From positions 1 to 9,900 of the forward strand of contig JANWVB010000046.1 in assembly GCA_025057695.1 (NCBI GenBank): DNA of 9,900 nucleotides, in the 5' to 3' direction. How positions within the stretch are numbered: the stretch's first letter is position 1; the number at the start of each line of letters is the position of its first letter. A program made the translations under genes and the position numbers. Below are positions 1 through 8,429 of the stretch, in pieces. Under the pieces are notes generated by a model. That model was not told the DNA's origin. It did no database searches and saw only the letters and a list, made by a program, of their open reading frames with translations. This DNA comes from Patescibacteria group bacterium (lineage in GTDB: Bacteria > Patescibacteriota > Microgenomatia > UBA8517).

Positions 1-254
1 CTCATTCTTTCTCTTATTTCATCAAAAGCAAGATACATTCTGTAGTCTGTATCAAAACTTAGCGAGTAGTCTGAAGATTCTTTGGTTGTATAACGTCCAT
101 AGGTTGTCCCACTTGAGTTGTCCTCTATTTCAGCAAAGACTTTGGCAGTAATCCAATCTTTGTTTCCTATCGACTCAAACACAAGCCTGCCTATTTCTTG
201 GTAAATTGCTTCAATTGGCACACAGGTCAAGTCTAAAAAATCTATTTGTTTCAT
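1..254 (-). CDS. Partial YezG/DUF600-like (immunity-type) protein
   Basis: The reverse strand opens with ATG at 254-252 and stays open to the window edge (84 codons), so the C-terminus is outside. The protein begins MKQIDFLDLTCVPIEAIYQE and continues with GRLVFESIG, W-I-T-A-K-V-F-A-E-I-E-D and a GTTYGRYTT stretch. The pattern of Y-Q-E-I, a hydrophobic helix, then W and a beta strand ending in A-E-I-E resembles the YezG/DUF600 family, known as immunity proteins of polymorphic toxin systems. That assignment comes from recalled pattern only. It starts 27 bases after the sulfatase stop and could be co-transcribed with it, although the gap is a pure A/T tract with no visible ribosome binding site. 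If it is an immunity protein, its toxin partner is not in the window. It could also be an unrelated small cytosolic protein. Confidence 0.5.
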   Translation of the reverse strand, partial: MKQIDFLDLTCVPIEAIYQEIGRLVFESIGNKDWITAKVFAEIEDNSSGTTYGRYTTKESSDYSLSFDTDYRMYLAFDEIRERM

Positions 255-281
255 TTTTTTTATAATTATTTATAATTATAT

Positions 282-2627
282 TCAATTGTTTTCCAAGTTA
301 CGGCAGGCATCTCCCTTACAGGTGATAAAATTGGTTATTAGATTGTCAAAATATGCTTTTTCACTCTGATTCAGGATTGCGCTTTTTAAAGCGTATGGGT
401 CAGTGAGTAAATTGTAGAATTCATATTGACTATCTGCTCCGTATTTTATGTATAAGTTTGAAGTTCTTCCATCTATTATTGTACGAATTGCGTAATATTG
501 AGGCACATCGTAGAACAACAAGGTTGGAGTCTTTCTAAAATCAGTTAAAGGTTGGTGTTCTATTAAAAACTTGTTCCTCCAAGCAATGGCGTTCTGATTT
601 GTTGTTAGAGGGATTAATGATCTGCCATCAATTACTGTTTCTGGTGGGGTTGTGGCAGAGGCTATTTCTACAATTGTAGGCGCAAGATCATTCATCAATA
701 CTATACTCCTAACGTTTCTAGCACTCGTGCCACCTGCGGGAGCTATTATTAATGGTACTCTTGTTGATTCATCGAAAGCATTCATTTTACCGGCTATTCT
801 ATGCTCCCCGTAAAGAAAACCATTGTCTGAAGTGAATATAAATACAGTATCATTATATACCTGTTGAGCTATTAATTCGTTTACTATGTTTCCAATCATT
901 CTGTCCACCGCAATTAACGAAAGTAACCGGTCTCTAAACTGATTGCGAATCATATCTTTTTCACTGCTTGTTAATCTATTCAAATTTTTTATCCAATTTG
1001 GCTTATCGCTTACATCTGATTCATCAAAAGAACATTCATACTCAGAACATTTATTTAAGTATGGGAGATTGATTAGATTAACAGATCTATTTGCATCAAC
1101 GGGGTCAGGTCTTATTGACCATTTCCACATATCTGAGTACCTGCTAAATGGGGTATTTGGTAAAATTTCTACATGTGGAGCCGTTGGAGCAAGATACAAG
1201 AAGAATTGATTGCGCTTTTGAGTAGCCCTATCTCTGGCATTTTCTTTAATAAAATCCAAAGCCTTTTTCGCTAAAACATTAGTTTGGTAATTTTCACTTT
1301 TTTGCTCTAAAGGGTAAGTCAATACATTGCCATTTTCATTTATTTCAAAGCCATACATTTTGTAAACGTTCCAATCCAAAAGCCCATACCACCTTGTCCA
1401 TCCGGGGGGGATATATGCTTTGTCATTATTATCTACTCGTCCGTCTTTGGTAAGGTCTACTACACCGTAACTATTTAAGTACTTTCCAACAAGTGCGGTT
1501 TTATAATTCCTTGCTTGCAACCAAGTTGCTAAAGTTGAGTTGTCTTTAAACTTAATAACAGAACCATTGTGCTCAGCATTGCTTAAAACGCCATGATTGT
1601 GAGAATATTGACCTGTAAAAAAAGTTGCTCTTGAAGGACAACAAACAGAGTCTGTGGCGAAAGCATTTACAAAATTAATGCCTCTATTTAGAACATGATT
1701 TTTTAAATTTGGTAACAGATTTAATTCAACCGCTTTGTTAAATGTGTCTACATCTAAATCATCTAGCATAAAAACAATCACATTGTTTTTGGGGTTTAAT
1801 ATGAAATTTGTTTCAAACAAAGTTTCTTCGTAAGCGCTATAGTTTGTTTCATTGTTTGGTAGTTGGATTGTTTCCGTTTGCCAGTTGGAACACATATTGA
1901 ATTGAATACCAACATCGTTGTTTGCAGGGCAATTGCGAGTGTAAGCAATATTAATGCTTCCTCTGGGGATTAATACTTGGCGTAGATAAGAGCCACCCCC
2001 TCCGGTAGGAGTTATGATTTTTGCGCTGAAGGATGAGTAAGATTCTCCTCCTACACCTCTTATGTTGCTTAAGTTCGCTTCTGCTTGCCAGACACATTGA
2101 TTGAAATCAGGCCCGAAAGTTGTCATTAGGCAGTCTCTTGCTCTGCCTTTTTGACCATTTTTGTAATAAAAGGTTTGACGTAGATAAGTTTCTCTTACAT
2201 TTTGGCTGTTTAACTTTGAGAAGACAAAAGAACTAATAGCATCAAAACTTTGATCAGATCCTCTGCCGGGTATTAAATCTGTAAGAGGTGTAGGTGCTAA
2301 CCATGCTTCGCATCTTTCAAAATCTATTCCCTTATTATAATCAATAGGGCAGTCTCTCCTGTATCCAATTTGTCCAATTTTATAAACTCTTGAATTGTAT
2401 GTGATTTGCTTGCCATTCAAAATAGTTTGTCTGACTGTAGGCACGCCGTTTTTGCTAAAAGTAAATGATCCAAAAGAGCTATATTGTTCGTTGCCTATCC
2501 CCAGCAAACTTTCCAAACTTACAGGGTTGGACCAATTCGAACATGCTTTAAAGTTGATTCCAGTGTTTTCAATAGGACAATCTCGAAAGTAGCCTCTTTG
2601 AAATATATATTGGCTTATAATTTTCAA
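282..2627 (-). CDS. Repeat-bearing sulfatase, N-acetylglucosamine-6-sulfatase type; 5' end probably truncated
   Basis: This 781-residue protein has two parts. Residues 1-270 hold four diverged repeats, each with R-[DN]-C near C17, C93, C166 and C233, and a second Cys 12-13 residues later (C29, C106, C178, C246) followed by Trp. The paired Cys suggest extracellular disulfides. Residues 280-770 are a type I sulfatase: metal-binding D289-D290, formylglycine motif C329-C-P-S-R with T-G after it, G381-K382, H343/H345, H485 and T-S-D601-N602-G. The sequence around C-C-P-S-R, G-K-Y-L-N and P-G-W resembles GlcNAc-6-sulfatase (GNS), so sulfate-ester hydrolysis on glycans is likely. C329 would need a formylglycine-generating enzyme, which is not visible here. 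The first possible start is TTG at 2627, with an in-frame TGA two codons upstream. There is no signal peptide and repeat 1 begins mid-unit, so the 5' end looks lost. The sulfatase core itself is intact. Confidence 0.85.
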   Translation of the reverse strand: MKIISQYIFQRGYFRDCPIENTGINFKACSNWSNPVSLESLLGIGNEQYSSFGSFTFSKNGVPTVRQTILNGKQITYNSRVYKIGQIGYRRDCPIDYNKGIDFERCEAWLAPTPLTDLIPGRGSDQSFDAISSFVFSKLNSQNVRETYLRQTFYYKNGQKGRARDCLMTTFGPDFNQCVWQAEANLSNIRGVGGESYSSFSAKIITPTGGGGSYLRQVLIPRGSINIAYTRNCPANNDVGIQFNMCSNWQTETIQLPNNETNYSAYEETLFETNFILNPKNNVIVFMLDDLDVDTFNKAVELNLLPNLKNHVLNRGINFVNAFATDSVCCPSRATFFTGQYSHNHGVLSNAEHNGSVIKFKDNSTLATWLQARNYKTALVGKYLNSYGVVDLTKDGRVDNNDKAYIPPGWTRWYGLLDWNVYKMYGFEINENGNVLTYPLEQKSENYQTNVLAKKALDFIKENARDRATQKRNQFFLYLAPTAPHVEILPNTPFSRYSDMWKWSIRPDPVDANRSVNLINLPYLNKCSEYECSFDESDVSDKPNWIKNLNRLTSSEKDMIRNQFRDRLLSLIAVDRMIGNIVNELIAQQVYNDTVFIFTSDNGFLYGEHRIAGKMNAFDESTRVPLIIAPAGGTSARNVRSIVLMNDLAPTIVEIASATTPPETVIDGRSLIPLTTNQNAIAWRNKFLIEHQPLTDFRKTPTLLFYDVPQYYAIRTIIDGRTSNLYIKYGADSQYEFYNLLTDPYALKSAILNQSEKAYFDNLITNFITCKGDACRNLENN

Positions 2628-2744
2628 AGCATCTCAAAAATGATCAAAAAGAAAGGCGATTAAAAATTTGCTTTTTAATTAAATTGGGAATAATCCAATA
2701 AAATAATTAGATTGCTTATGTGCATCAGTGTATAAAATTAAATT

Positions 2745-2756
2745 TGTTAATTAACA
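2745..2756. promoter_or_regulatory. 12-bp perfect palindrome upstream of the sulfatase
   Basis: TGTTAATTAACA is a perfect palindrome about 118 bases upstream of the sulfatase start, in the AT-rich gap 2628-2906. That gap also has a small ATTGG/CCAAT hairpin near 2684-2700 and no ORF. The palindrome could be an operator, but in sequence this AT-rich it may be chance. No convincing promoter for the sulfatase was found in the gap. Confidence 0.2.
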
Positions 2757-2906
2757 GCAACACAAATATCTGATTCTTGTCCAAACTTGTTTGTCCTTTT
2801 TGTTTTACATTTGCCGTTTTGTGGTTGATATATTAATGACTTTAATTAGCGATATCTTAGTGTGATTTTTAGTGTTTTTGTTAACTTATATTATTTTTGT
2901 TTGTTG

Positions 2907-3750
2907 TTATTTGCTTAATAGCATTTCTGCAACTAAAGATCCGAGATGAAATCCGGCAATGTCGGCTTCTTTATGTGTAGTGCCATCGCCAGTTTTTCTG
3001 ATTTTATATCTTAACATGTCTGTAATTTCGGCCATATTTGTGTATAGAAATTTATAAAGTGGGTCAAAAAGAATATCTTTTCTTGTAACCCATATTTTTG
3101 ATAGCAGTCCATAGGTAAAAGTGCCCCAAAAATGATAAGTGTTTGCAGGTGGTGATCCATACTTGCCTGTTAAGCCTGAAAAATTACTTACACAATCTCG
3201 CCATTTTTTGATTTTTTCATATGGAAAATCAAATTCATTTGACAGTCTGGTGTCTGAGTTTTTGGCTATTGCTCTTGATCCCGCATGACAGATTATTGCG
3301 GCTCCGAGAATGTTGTTGTCTGCAAGATCAAGTCCAATCTCAAGTTGTCCTGTTAGTGTAATTTATCTACTAGCCTCGTCGGCTTTTCGTATTACTTTTT
3401 CAATGTAAGTTAAAGATAGGTCGATTGGGAAGAGGAGTGTACATACTGGTTGTTGGTGTTGATCGACAAATGCTACCATGTTGGTAAGATGTATGCCTTT
3501 GCTGAATCTTTGGGTTTTGTCCTAAGGTAAAAATACTTCTAATCTGGCTTCCCTTCTTTTTAGTAGTTCATGCATATCGTAATTCCATTTCTAAAAGTGA
3601 AGGATTGGAAGATGCCCGATTGCTTTCGTATCCATGTGCTACAATTTTTTGAATATCGTTTCTGTCTTTACTCATAATCCCGCCCATTGCGGCGCCAAGT
3701 AAATGTGTAAGCTTGCAAACAATATTGGCGTTCGTATTCAATCTTTCCAT
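2907..3750 (-). pseudogene. Degraded hypothetical gene (one frameshift, two in-frame stops)
   Basis: From ATG at 3750 the reverse strand encodes MERLNTNANIVCKLTHLLGA and on to L-L-E-M-E-L. It then shifts frame near 3570-3590 into Y-D-M-H-E-L-L-K-R-R-E-A-R-L-E-V-F-L-P. The new frame carries on to TAA at 2907-2909 through two internal stops, TAG at 3522-3524 and TAA at 3363-3365. The segments between stops have protein-like composition and read as one protein of about 280 residues, including T-N-M-V-A-F-V-D-Q-H, W-R-D-C-V-S-N-F-S-G and a C-terminus H-K-E-A-D-I-A-G-F-H-L-G-S-L-V-A-E-M-L-L-S-K. I do not recognise the family. Three lesions of different kinds argue for a dead gene rather than stop recoding or a single sequencing error. 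It lies upstream of the sulfatase on the same strand. Confidence 0.75.
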
Positions 3751-3782
3751 GTTTGGTTATTTTACAATCTTTTTGCAGTTTT

Positions 3783-3797
3783 ACCTATAATATAGGT
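3783..3797. promoter_or_regulatory. Palindromic -10-like element upstream of the pseudogene
   Basis: ACCTATAATATAGGT has 6-bp arms around AAT and sits about 35-45 bases upstream of the pseudogene start. It contains TATAAT on the plus strand and TATATT/TATTAT on the minus strand, so it could be a -10 region overlapped by an operator. No good -35 was found at normal spacing on either strand. The rest of 3751-3990 holds no gene; it has one AT-rich inverted repeat (AAGATTTT at 3857-3864 with AAAATCTT at 3878-3885). Confidence 0.3.
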
Positions 3798-3991
3798 TAA
3801 GAGTTTGAAATTTTTTGGCTAAAAATAATTATCATAAGGAAAATACTAAATGACTTAAGATTTTCTAGCTTCGAATCAAAATCTTGTTTAACTTTGTTTG
3901 ACTTCTTGTTTAGAATTGGCAACTTTATCATTTTTTTTGGGATGTTTACGGGCAAATAAGTCTCCATGCCTTAATTATGAGTGTATCGGGC

Positions 3992-4000
3992 TGATATAAT
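3992..4000 (+). promoter_or_regulatory. Extended -10 promoter giving a leaderless dus mRNA
   Basis: TGATATAAT matches an extended -10 (TGN-TATAAT) exactly. Only six bases (TCTCAC) separate it from the ATG at 4007, so the expected start of transcription falls on or beside the A of ATG. The -35 position (about 3972-3977, TAATTA) is poor, as is usual for extended -10 promoters. This supports both the start codon choice and leaderless translation. Confidence 0.65.
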
Positions 4001-4006
4001 TCTCAC

Positions 4007-4963
4007 ATGCCAAATTTTTGGACCAGACTTGTCAAGCCATTCACTGTGTTGGCTCCAATGGATGATGTTACAGATTACGCCTTTAGGGAACTTGTGGCAA
4101 ATTATTTGCCGCGTCCTGATGTATTTTTTACAGAATTTACAAACGCTGAAGGATTGGTAAGCGCTGGCAAAAAAAGTGTTTTGAAAAAATTTTTGTATAG
4201 CGATTCTCATCGTCCAATAGTGGCTCAGATTTGGGGTATTAATCCTGATAATCTAAAAAAAGCGGCAAAAATGGTTTTTGACTTGGGATTTGATGGTGTG
4301 GATATAAATATGGGTTGCCCTGACAAAAAAGTTGTAAAAAAAGGCGCTGGCGCTGGTTGCATACTTGATTTTGAAAAAACCGCAAGAATGATCGCGGCAG
4401 TGCGAAGCGGAGCAAAAAAAATACCCGTAAGCGTAAAAACAAGGCTTGGTTTCAACAAAATACAAACAAATGAATGGATTAGTTTTTTGCTAAAACAAGG
4501 GCTTGACGCTCTTACCATTCATGGTCGCACTGCTATCCAGATGAGTGAGGGATCTGCGAATTGGGACGAGATTGGCAAAGCTGTTGAGATTAAAAACAAA
4601 GTATCGCCAAGCACAATAATTGTTGGCAATGGCGATATTTTAAGCTACTCGCAAGTTTTGACAATGTATGATAAGCATCATGTGGACGGAGTGATGATTG
4701 GCAGGGGGATATTTCATGATCCTTGGGTTTTTGAAAAGCAAATTGAAAAAATCCAAAGGGATAAAAAGGAATATTTTGATTTATTAAAAAAGCATATTGA
4801 TATATTTGATAAAACTTGGGGTAAGACAAAAAATTTCTCAACTCTAAAAAAATTTTGCAAAATGTACATCAAGGGATTTGACGGAGCATCCAGCCTCCGC
4901 GAGAAGTTAATGAACGCCAAAGATTCCAAAGAAATGCTTTTGATTTTACAATCTTTTACTTAA
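4007..4963 (+). CDS. dus: tRNA-dihydrouridine synthase
   Basis: Dus enzymes are flavoproteins that use NADPH to reduce specific uridines to dihydrouridine in the D-loop and elsewhere in tRNA. At 318 residues the length is normal and the protein is complete. Motifs in order: A16-P-M-D-D-V-T-D-Y-A-F-R (FMN site and family signature), Q-I-W-G near residue 75, I-N-M-G-C104-P with the catalytic Cys, V-S-V-K144-T-R, I-H172-G-R, G-N208-G-D and I-G-R233-G. The usual family signature has E-G-V-T-D where this has D-D-V-T-D. The C-terminal third is the helical tRNA-binding region, rich in Lys and Phe. ATG at 4007 is preferred because the -10 box lies just upstream and the first motif falls at the expected distance. 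The next gene starts 16 bases after its stop, so the two may form an operon. The subfamily (A, B or C) cannot be assigned by eye. Confidence 0.93.
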   Translation: MPNFWTRLVKPFTVLAPMDDVTDYAFRELVANYLPRPDVFFTEFTNAEGLVSAGKKSVLKKFLYSDSHRPIVAQIWGINPDNLKKAAKMVFDLGFDGVDINMGCPDKKVVKKGAGAGCILDFEKTARMIAAVRSGAKKIPVSVKTRLGFNKIQTNEWISFLLKQGLDALTIHGRTAIQMSEGSANWDEIGKAVEIKNKVSPSTIIVGNGDILSYSQVLTMYDKHHVDGVMIGRGIFHDPWVFEKQIEKIQRDKKEYFDLLKKHIDIFDKTWGKTKNFSTLKKFCKMYIKGFDGASSLREKLMNAKDSKEMLLILQSFT

Positions 4964-4979
4964 GCGCTATTGTTAGATT

Positions 4980-5825
4980 GTGATTAACAAAAATGGATTT
5001 ACACTTATTGCATTACTTTTTGTTTTGCTTGTTTTAGTTTTTATTTTTGCTTTTTTGTTGTACGTGTTTTCAAAAAGTTTAGTTGCCCAAAATAATTTAC
5101 AGCTTGACAGACAATTGATTGAAAGTTATGAAAAAACCAATTTTGACAACGAAATGATAGAGAAAGAAAATAATTATAGCTCAACTATATCTCCTACCAA
5201 TACTGACCAGTTTTTGTCGAAATCGAGATATCCAGTTCACAAAGGAATAACCGCTACAGTGTTTTGGGTGGGAGAACCAGTTGGAAATGGATCAAGCGAG
5301 GATAATTCAATATCCGCATGGGATGATGAATGGCTTAAAAATTATGGTGGTTATGACGATCCGATAAATAGAAATGGATACTATCCCGTAGGTTTTAAAC
5401 CTTTGCAGAATCCTTTCTATTTGGATCTTCCTTATAATGATTTTGATTGGAATGGCAAAAGAAAAGACAATGCTTACAAAGTTGTCCCGTGGGCAAAAGA
5501 AAAAGTTTGGGGAGAGCGCGAGTCTATGATGAAAAACAGATGGGTAAAAATTTCCAAAGATGGCATCACTTGCTATGGACAGATACAAGACGCTGGTCCT
5601 TACGAATATGATGATCACGAATATGTGTTTGGAGGAAAACCTCCCAAGAATAAATTGGCAAACAATGCCGGCATGGATGTTTCTCCCGCATTGCGCGATT
5701 GTCTTAAATTTAATGGGATAAATAACGCCGAAAACAAAGTTAATTGGCAATTTGTGGACGAGGAAGATGTTCCTGATGGTCCATGGAAAGAAATCGTGAC
5801 TACTTCGCAGGTGAATTGGAAATAA
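4980..5825 (+). CDS. Pilin-like-anchored extracellular protein with a conserved C-terminal domain of unknown function
   Basis: The 281-residue product starts M-I-N-K-N-G-F-T-L-I-A-L-L-F, like a type IV prepilin: a short leader with Lys, cleavage expected after G6, then F-T-L-I and a hydrophobic helix to about residue 29. The residue at mature position 5 is Ala rather than the usual Glu. Residues 35-85 are a polar linker. Residues 86-281 form the outer domain, with T-A-T-V-F-W-V-G-E, S-A-W-D-D-E-W, C198-Y-G-Q-I-Q-D-A-G-P-Y-E, D-D-H-E-Y-V-F-G-G, A-G-M-D-V-S-P-A-L-R-D-C and W-Q-F-V-D. I recall similar Q-x-x-D-x-G-P...D-V-S-P-A blocks in secreted bacterial proteins and suspect a double-psi beta-barrel-like fold, but this is unproven. 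The GTG start at 4980 has no Shine-Dalgarno site and lies 16 bases after dus. A simple N-terminal membrane anchor is the alternative to a pilin subunit. Confidence 0.75.
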   Translation: MINKNGFTLIALLFVLLVLVFIFAFLLYVFSKSLVAQNNLQLDRQLIESYEKTNFDNEMIEKENNYSSTISPTNTDQFLSKSRYPVHKGITATVFWVGEPVGNGSSEDNSISAWDDEWLKNYGGYDDPINRNGYYPVGFKPLQNPFYLDLPYNDFDWNGKRKDNAYKVVPWAKEKVWGERESMMKNRWVKISKDGITCYGQIQDAGPYEYDDHEYVFGGKPPKNKLANNAGMDVSPALRDCLKFNGINNAENKVNWQFVDEEDVPDGPWKEIVTTSQVNWK

Positions 5826-5829
5826 GCTG

Positions 5830-5858
5830 TTGTCAAATTTTTTTGATTGCTATATAAT
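5830..5858 (+). promoter_or_regulatory. Near-consensus sigma70-type promoter, candidate rRNA promoter
   Basis: TTGTCA (5830-5835), a 17-base spacer and TATAAT (5853-5858) make a nearly perfect housekeeping promoter. It begins five bases after the stop of the preceding gene. The expected start site is near 5865. It is the only strong promoter found upstream of the 16S gene, about 250 bases before the mature 5' end, and is the best candidate for driving it, provided the hairpin at 5938-5968 is read through. Confidence 0.7.
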
Positions 5859-5864
5859 ATGCAA

Positions 5865-5968
5865 GTATCCAAACGAAAGGAGTTTGCTTGATGAGTTTTT
5901 AGGTTTGCCAAGCTTTTTTATTTAAGGCATTTTAGGCAAGCCGCCATCTGGCGGCTTTATCTTTTTTT
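5865..5968 (+). ncRNA. Candidate short leader RNA or small RNA ahead of the 16S gene
   Basis: Transcription from the promoter at 5830-5858 would cross AAAGGAG (5876-5882), a perfect match to this organism's anti-Shine-Dalgarno, then ATG AGT TTT TAG (5891-5902), a three-codon frame M-S-F. It would then reach a terminator-like hairpin ending near 5968. The result would be a transcript of about 100 bases. It may be an independent small RNA, an attenuated leader of the 16S precursor, or simply leader sequence. A weak alternative pairing, TTGCC (5905-5909) with GGCAA (5935-5939), would overlap the foot of the terminator stem. The function is unknown. Confidence 0.35.
5938..5968 (+). terminator. 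Rho-independent terminator-like hairpin in the 16S leader
   Basis: AAGCCGCC (5938-5945) pairs with GGCGGCTT (5950-5957) around the ATCT loop, an 8-bp GC-rich stem, and is followed by TATCTTTTTTT. This is the strongest intrinsic terminator shape in the window. It could end transcription from the dus operon, or act as an attenuator between the 5830 promoter and the 16S gene. No second good promoter was found between it and the 16S. Confidence 0.7.
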
Positions 5969-5999
5969 ATTAGGCAAGTTTATTTTGCACGTTGAAACT

Positions 6000-6087
6000 C
6001 CAAAGAATTTTAGTTGACGTTTTGGATTTGCAAATTTGTTTTTTACAAGTTTGCCATTCAAAATGTGACTGGAAGCCAAAGAATTTT
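6000..6087 (+). repeat. 12-bp direct repeat in the 16S leader
   Basis: CCAAAGAATTTT occurs at 6000-6011 and again at 6076-6087, 76 bases apart, both upstream of the mature 16S. The second copy follows directly on the 5' strand of the processing stem, and its GAATTTT half forms the left arm of a small hairpin (6081-6107, GAATTTTCTCA with TGAGATAAATTC). The copies may mark a protein or box-type antitermination site, or may be chance in AT-rich sequence. Confidence 0.4.
6055..6077 (+). other. 5' strand of the pre-16S processing stem
   Basis: Bases 6055-6077 (core CAAAATGTGACTGGAA) are complementary to 7824-7846 (core TTCCAGTCACATTTTG) on the other side of the 16S gene. They give 23 consecutive pairs including two G-U. 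The stem would loop out the whole 16S, as in the RNase III-cleaved stems of known rRNA precursors. It starts 35 bases before the inferred mature 5' end. Confidence 0.8.
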
Positions 6088-6111
6088 CTCATTTTTGAGA
6101 TAAATTCTTGC

Positions 6112-7711
<1,600 letters not shown>

Positions 7712-7718
<7 letters not shown>

Positions 7719-7726
7719 CTAAGGAG
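7712..7726 (+). other. Pre-16S hairpin masking the anti-Shine-Dalgarno
   Basis: CTCCTT (7712-7717), which is part of the anti-Shine-Dalgarno, is perfectly complementary to AAGGAG (7721-7726) in the trailer, across the loop TCT. In the unprocessed precursor the anti-SD would be base-paired and freed only when the 3' end is cut near 7718. Confidence 0.6.
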
Positions 7727-7734
7727 TGTGAAGT

Positions 7735-7761
7735 CCTCCATTTTGGAGGCATTACACCTCC
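7735..7761 (+). other. Alternating CCTCC/GGAGG/CCTCC pairing in the 16S trailer
   Basis: GGAGG at 7745-7749 can pair with CCTCC at 7735-7739 (six pairs, loop TTT) or with CCTCC at 7757-7761. The two hairpins exclude each other. Both CCTCC copies resemble the anti-SD. No tRNA is present in the trailer 7719-7860, which also has a small hairpin GGCTATT/AATAGCT near 7802-7821. Confidence 0.45.
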
Positions 7762-7823
7762 CTTTTAGGTATTAGTTTTGGGTTAAAAACAATACTTGCT
7801 TGGCTATTGCAAAAAATAGCTGA

Positions 7824-7846
7824 GGTTTCCAGTCACATTTTGGATG
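7824..7846 (+). other. 3' strand of the pre-16S processing stem
   Basis: This is the partner of 6055-6077 (23 pairs, two of them G-U). It places the end of the 16S precursor stem about 105 bases after the mature 3' end, and shows that the 16S is released as a self-contained unit. Confidence 0.8.
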
Positions 7847-7869
7847 AATATAAATTTAATTTTTGGATC

Positions 7870-7898
7870 TTTACATAAAAAAAATTTTTGTTTACAAT
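7870..7898 (+). promoter_or_regulatory. Promoter of the small Cys-rich gene
   Basis: TTTACA (7870-7875), a 17-base spacer and TACAAT (7893-7898) each match consensus at five of six positions. The expected start site is near 7905, only about three bases before the ATG at 7908. This supports that ATG over the in-frame TTG at 7863, which lies upstream of the promoter. Confidence 0.6.
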
Positions 7899-7907
7899 CC
7901 AAAAATC

Positions 7908-8267
7908 ATGAGAGAGAGATCTACTGAAGAGTCGCGTCGCGGTTGTGTGACAAAAGCTTTAAAACAAGAAATAAGGTACACAGAACAAAAACGTATACCT
8001 CATCTTGTTTTTTATGGCGATAACAGACAAATTGCATACGATAACCTTCTTAGATTAGACACTTATTGGTCGATTTGTGAAGATTGTGATCATGCTTCAT
8101 ATGAAGTGCACCAATTTTATTTGAGAGGAAATATGAGATCTTGTGTAAAAATCAATTGTCGTAAGGGGTTGATTCCACAAGTTTCTCAAGATAAGTTCGG
8201 TGAACAAGTTGTTTCATGTCAAGGGTTTGTTGAACTTAACTCGCTTGAAGCTTACACAGGAGAGTAG
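7908..8267 (+). CDS. Small Cys-rich protein of unknown function
   Basis: This 119-residue protein starts M-R-E-R-S-T-E-E-S-R-R-G-C and is charged, with no signal peptide or membrane segment, so it is probably cytosolic. Cysteines at 57 and 60 (C-E-D-C-D-H), 79 and 84 (C-V-K-I-N-C) and 104 could form a zinc site of the type C-x2-C...C-x4-C, but this is inference. An N-terminal R/K-rich helix (1-30) is followed by a mixed alpha/beta region. I do not recognise the family. The frame extends upstream to a TTG at 7863, but the promoter between them favours ATG 7908. It is the first protein gene after the 16S and has its own promoter. Confidence 0.65.
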   Translation: MRERSTEESRRGCVTKALKQEIRYTEQKRIPHLVFYGDNRQIAYDNLLRLDTYWSICEDCDHASYEVHQFYLRGNMRSCVKINCRKGLIPQVSQDKFGEQVVSCQGFVELNSLEAYTGE

Positions 8268-8429
8268 CAGGTTCTTTTAGTAAGTTTATTTATTCTGTGT
8301 TTCTTGCTCCAACAAATATAATATAAAATTTCCAGGTTTGATTTTGTTAACGTAATGTGGAGATTTTTGAGAAGATTGCGCGAATTTTCATAACATTTTT
8401 TAAATGTGAATCGGCAAATTTGTTTGTTC

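Noticed and set aside
943..1209. Plus-strand 88-codon frame
   Set aside because: It is antisense to the conserved core of the sulfatase, which has all its motifs in the other frame.
2907..3750. Stop-codon recoding instead of a pseudogene
   Set aside because: The two stops are different (TAG and TAA) and a frameshift is also needed, while the intact genes here end in TGA, TAA or TAG as normal.
7719..7860. tRNA in the spacer after 16S
   Set aside because: No cloverleaf or T-loop sequence was found; the hairpins present are short and simple.
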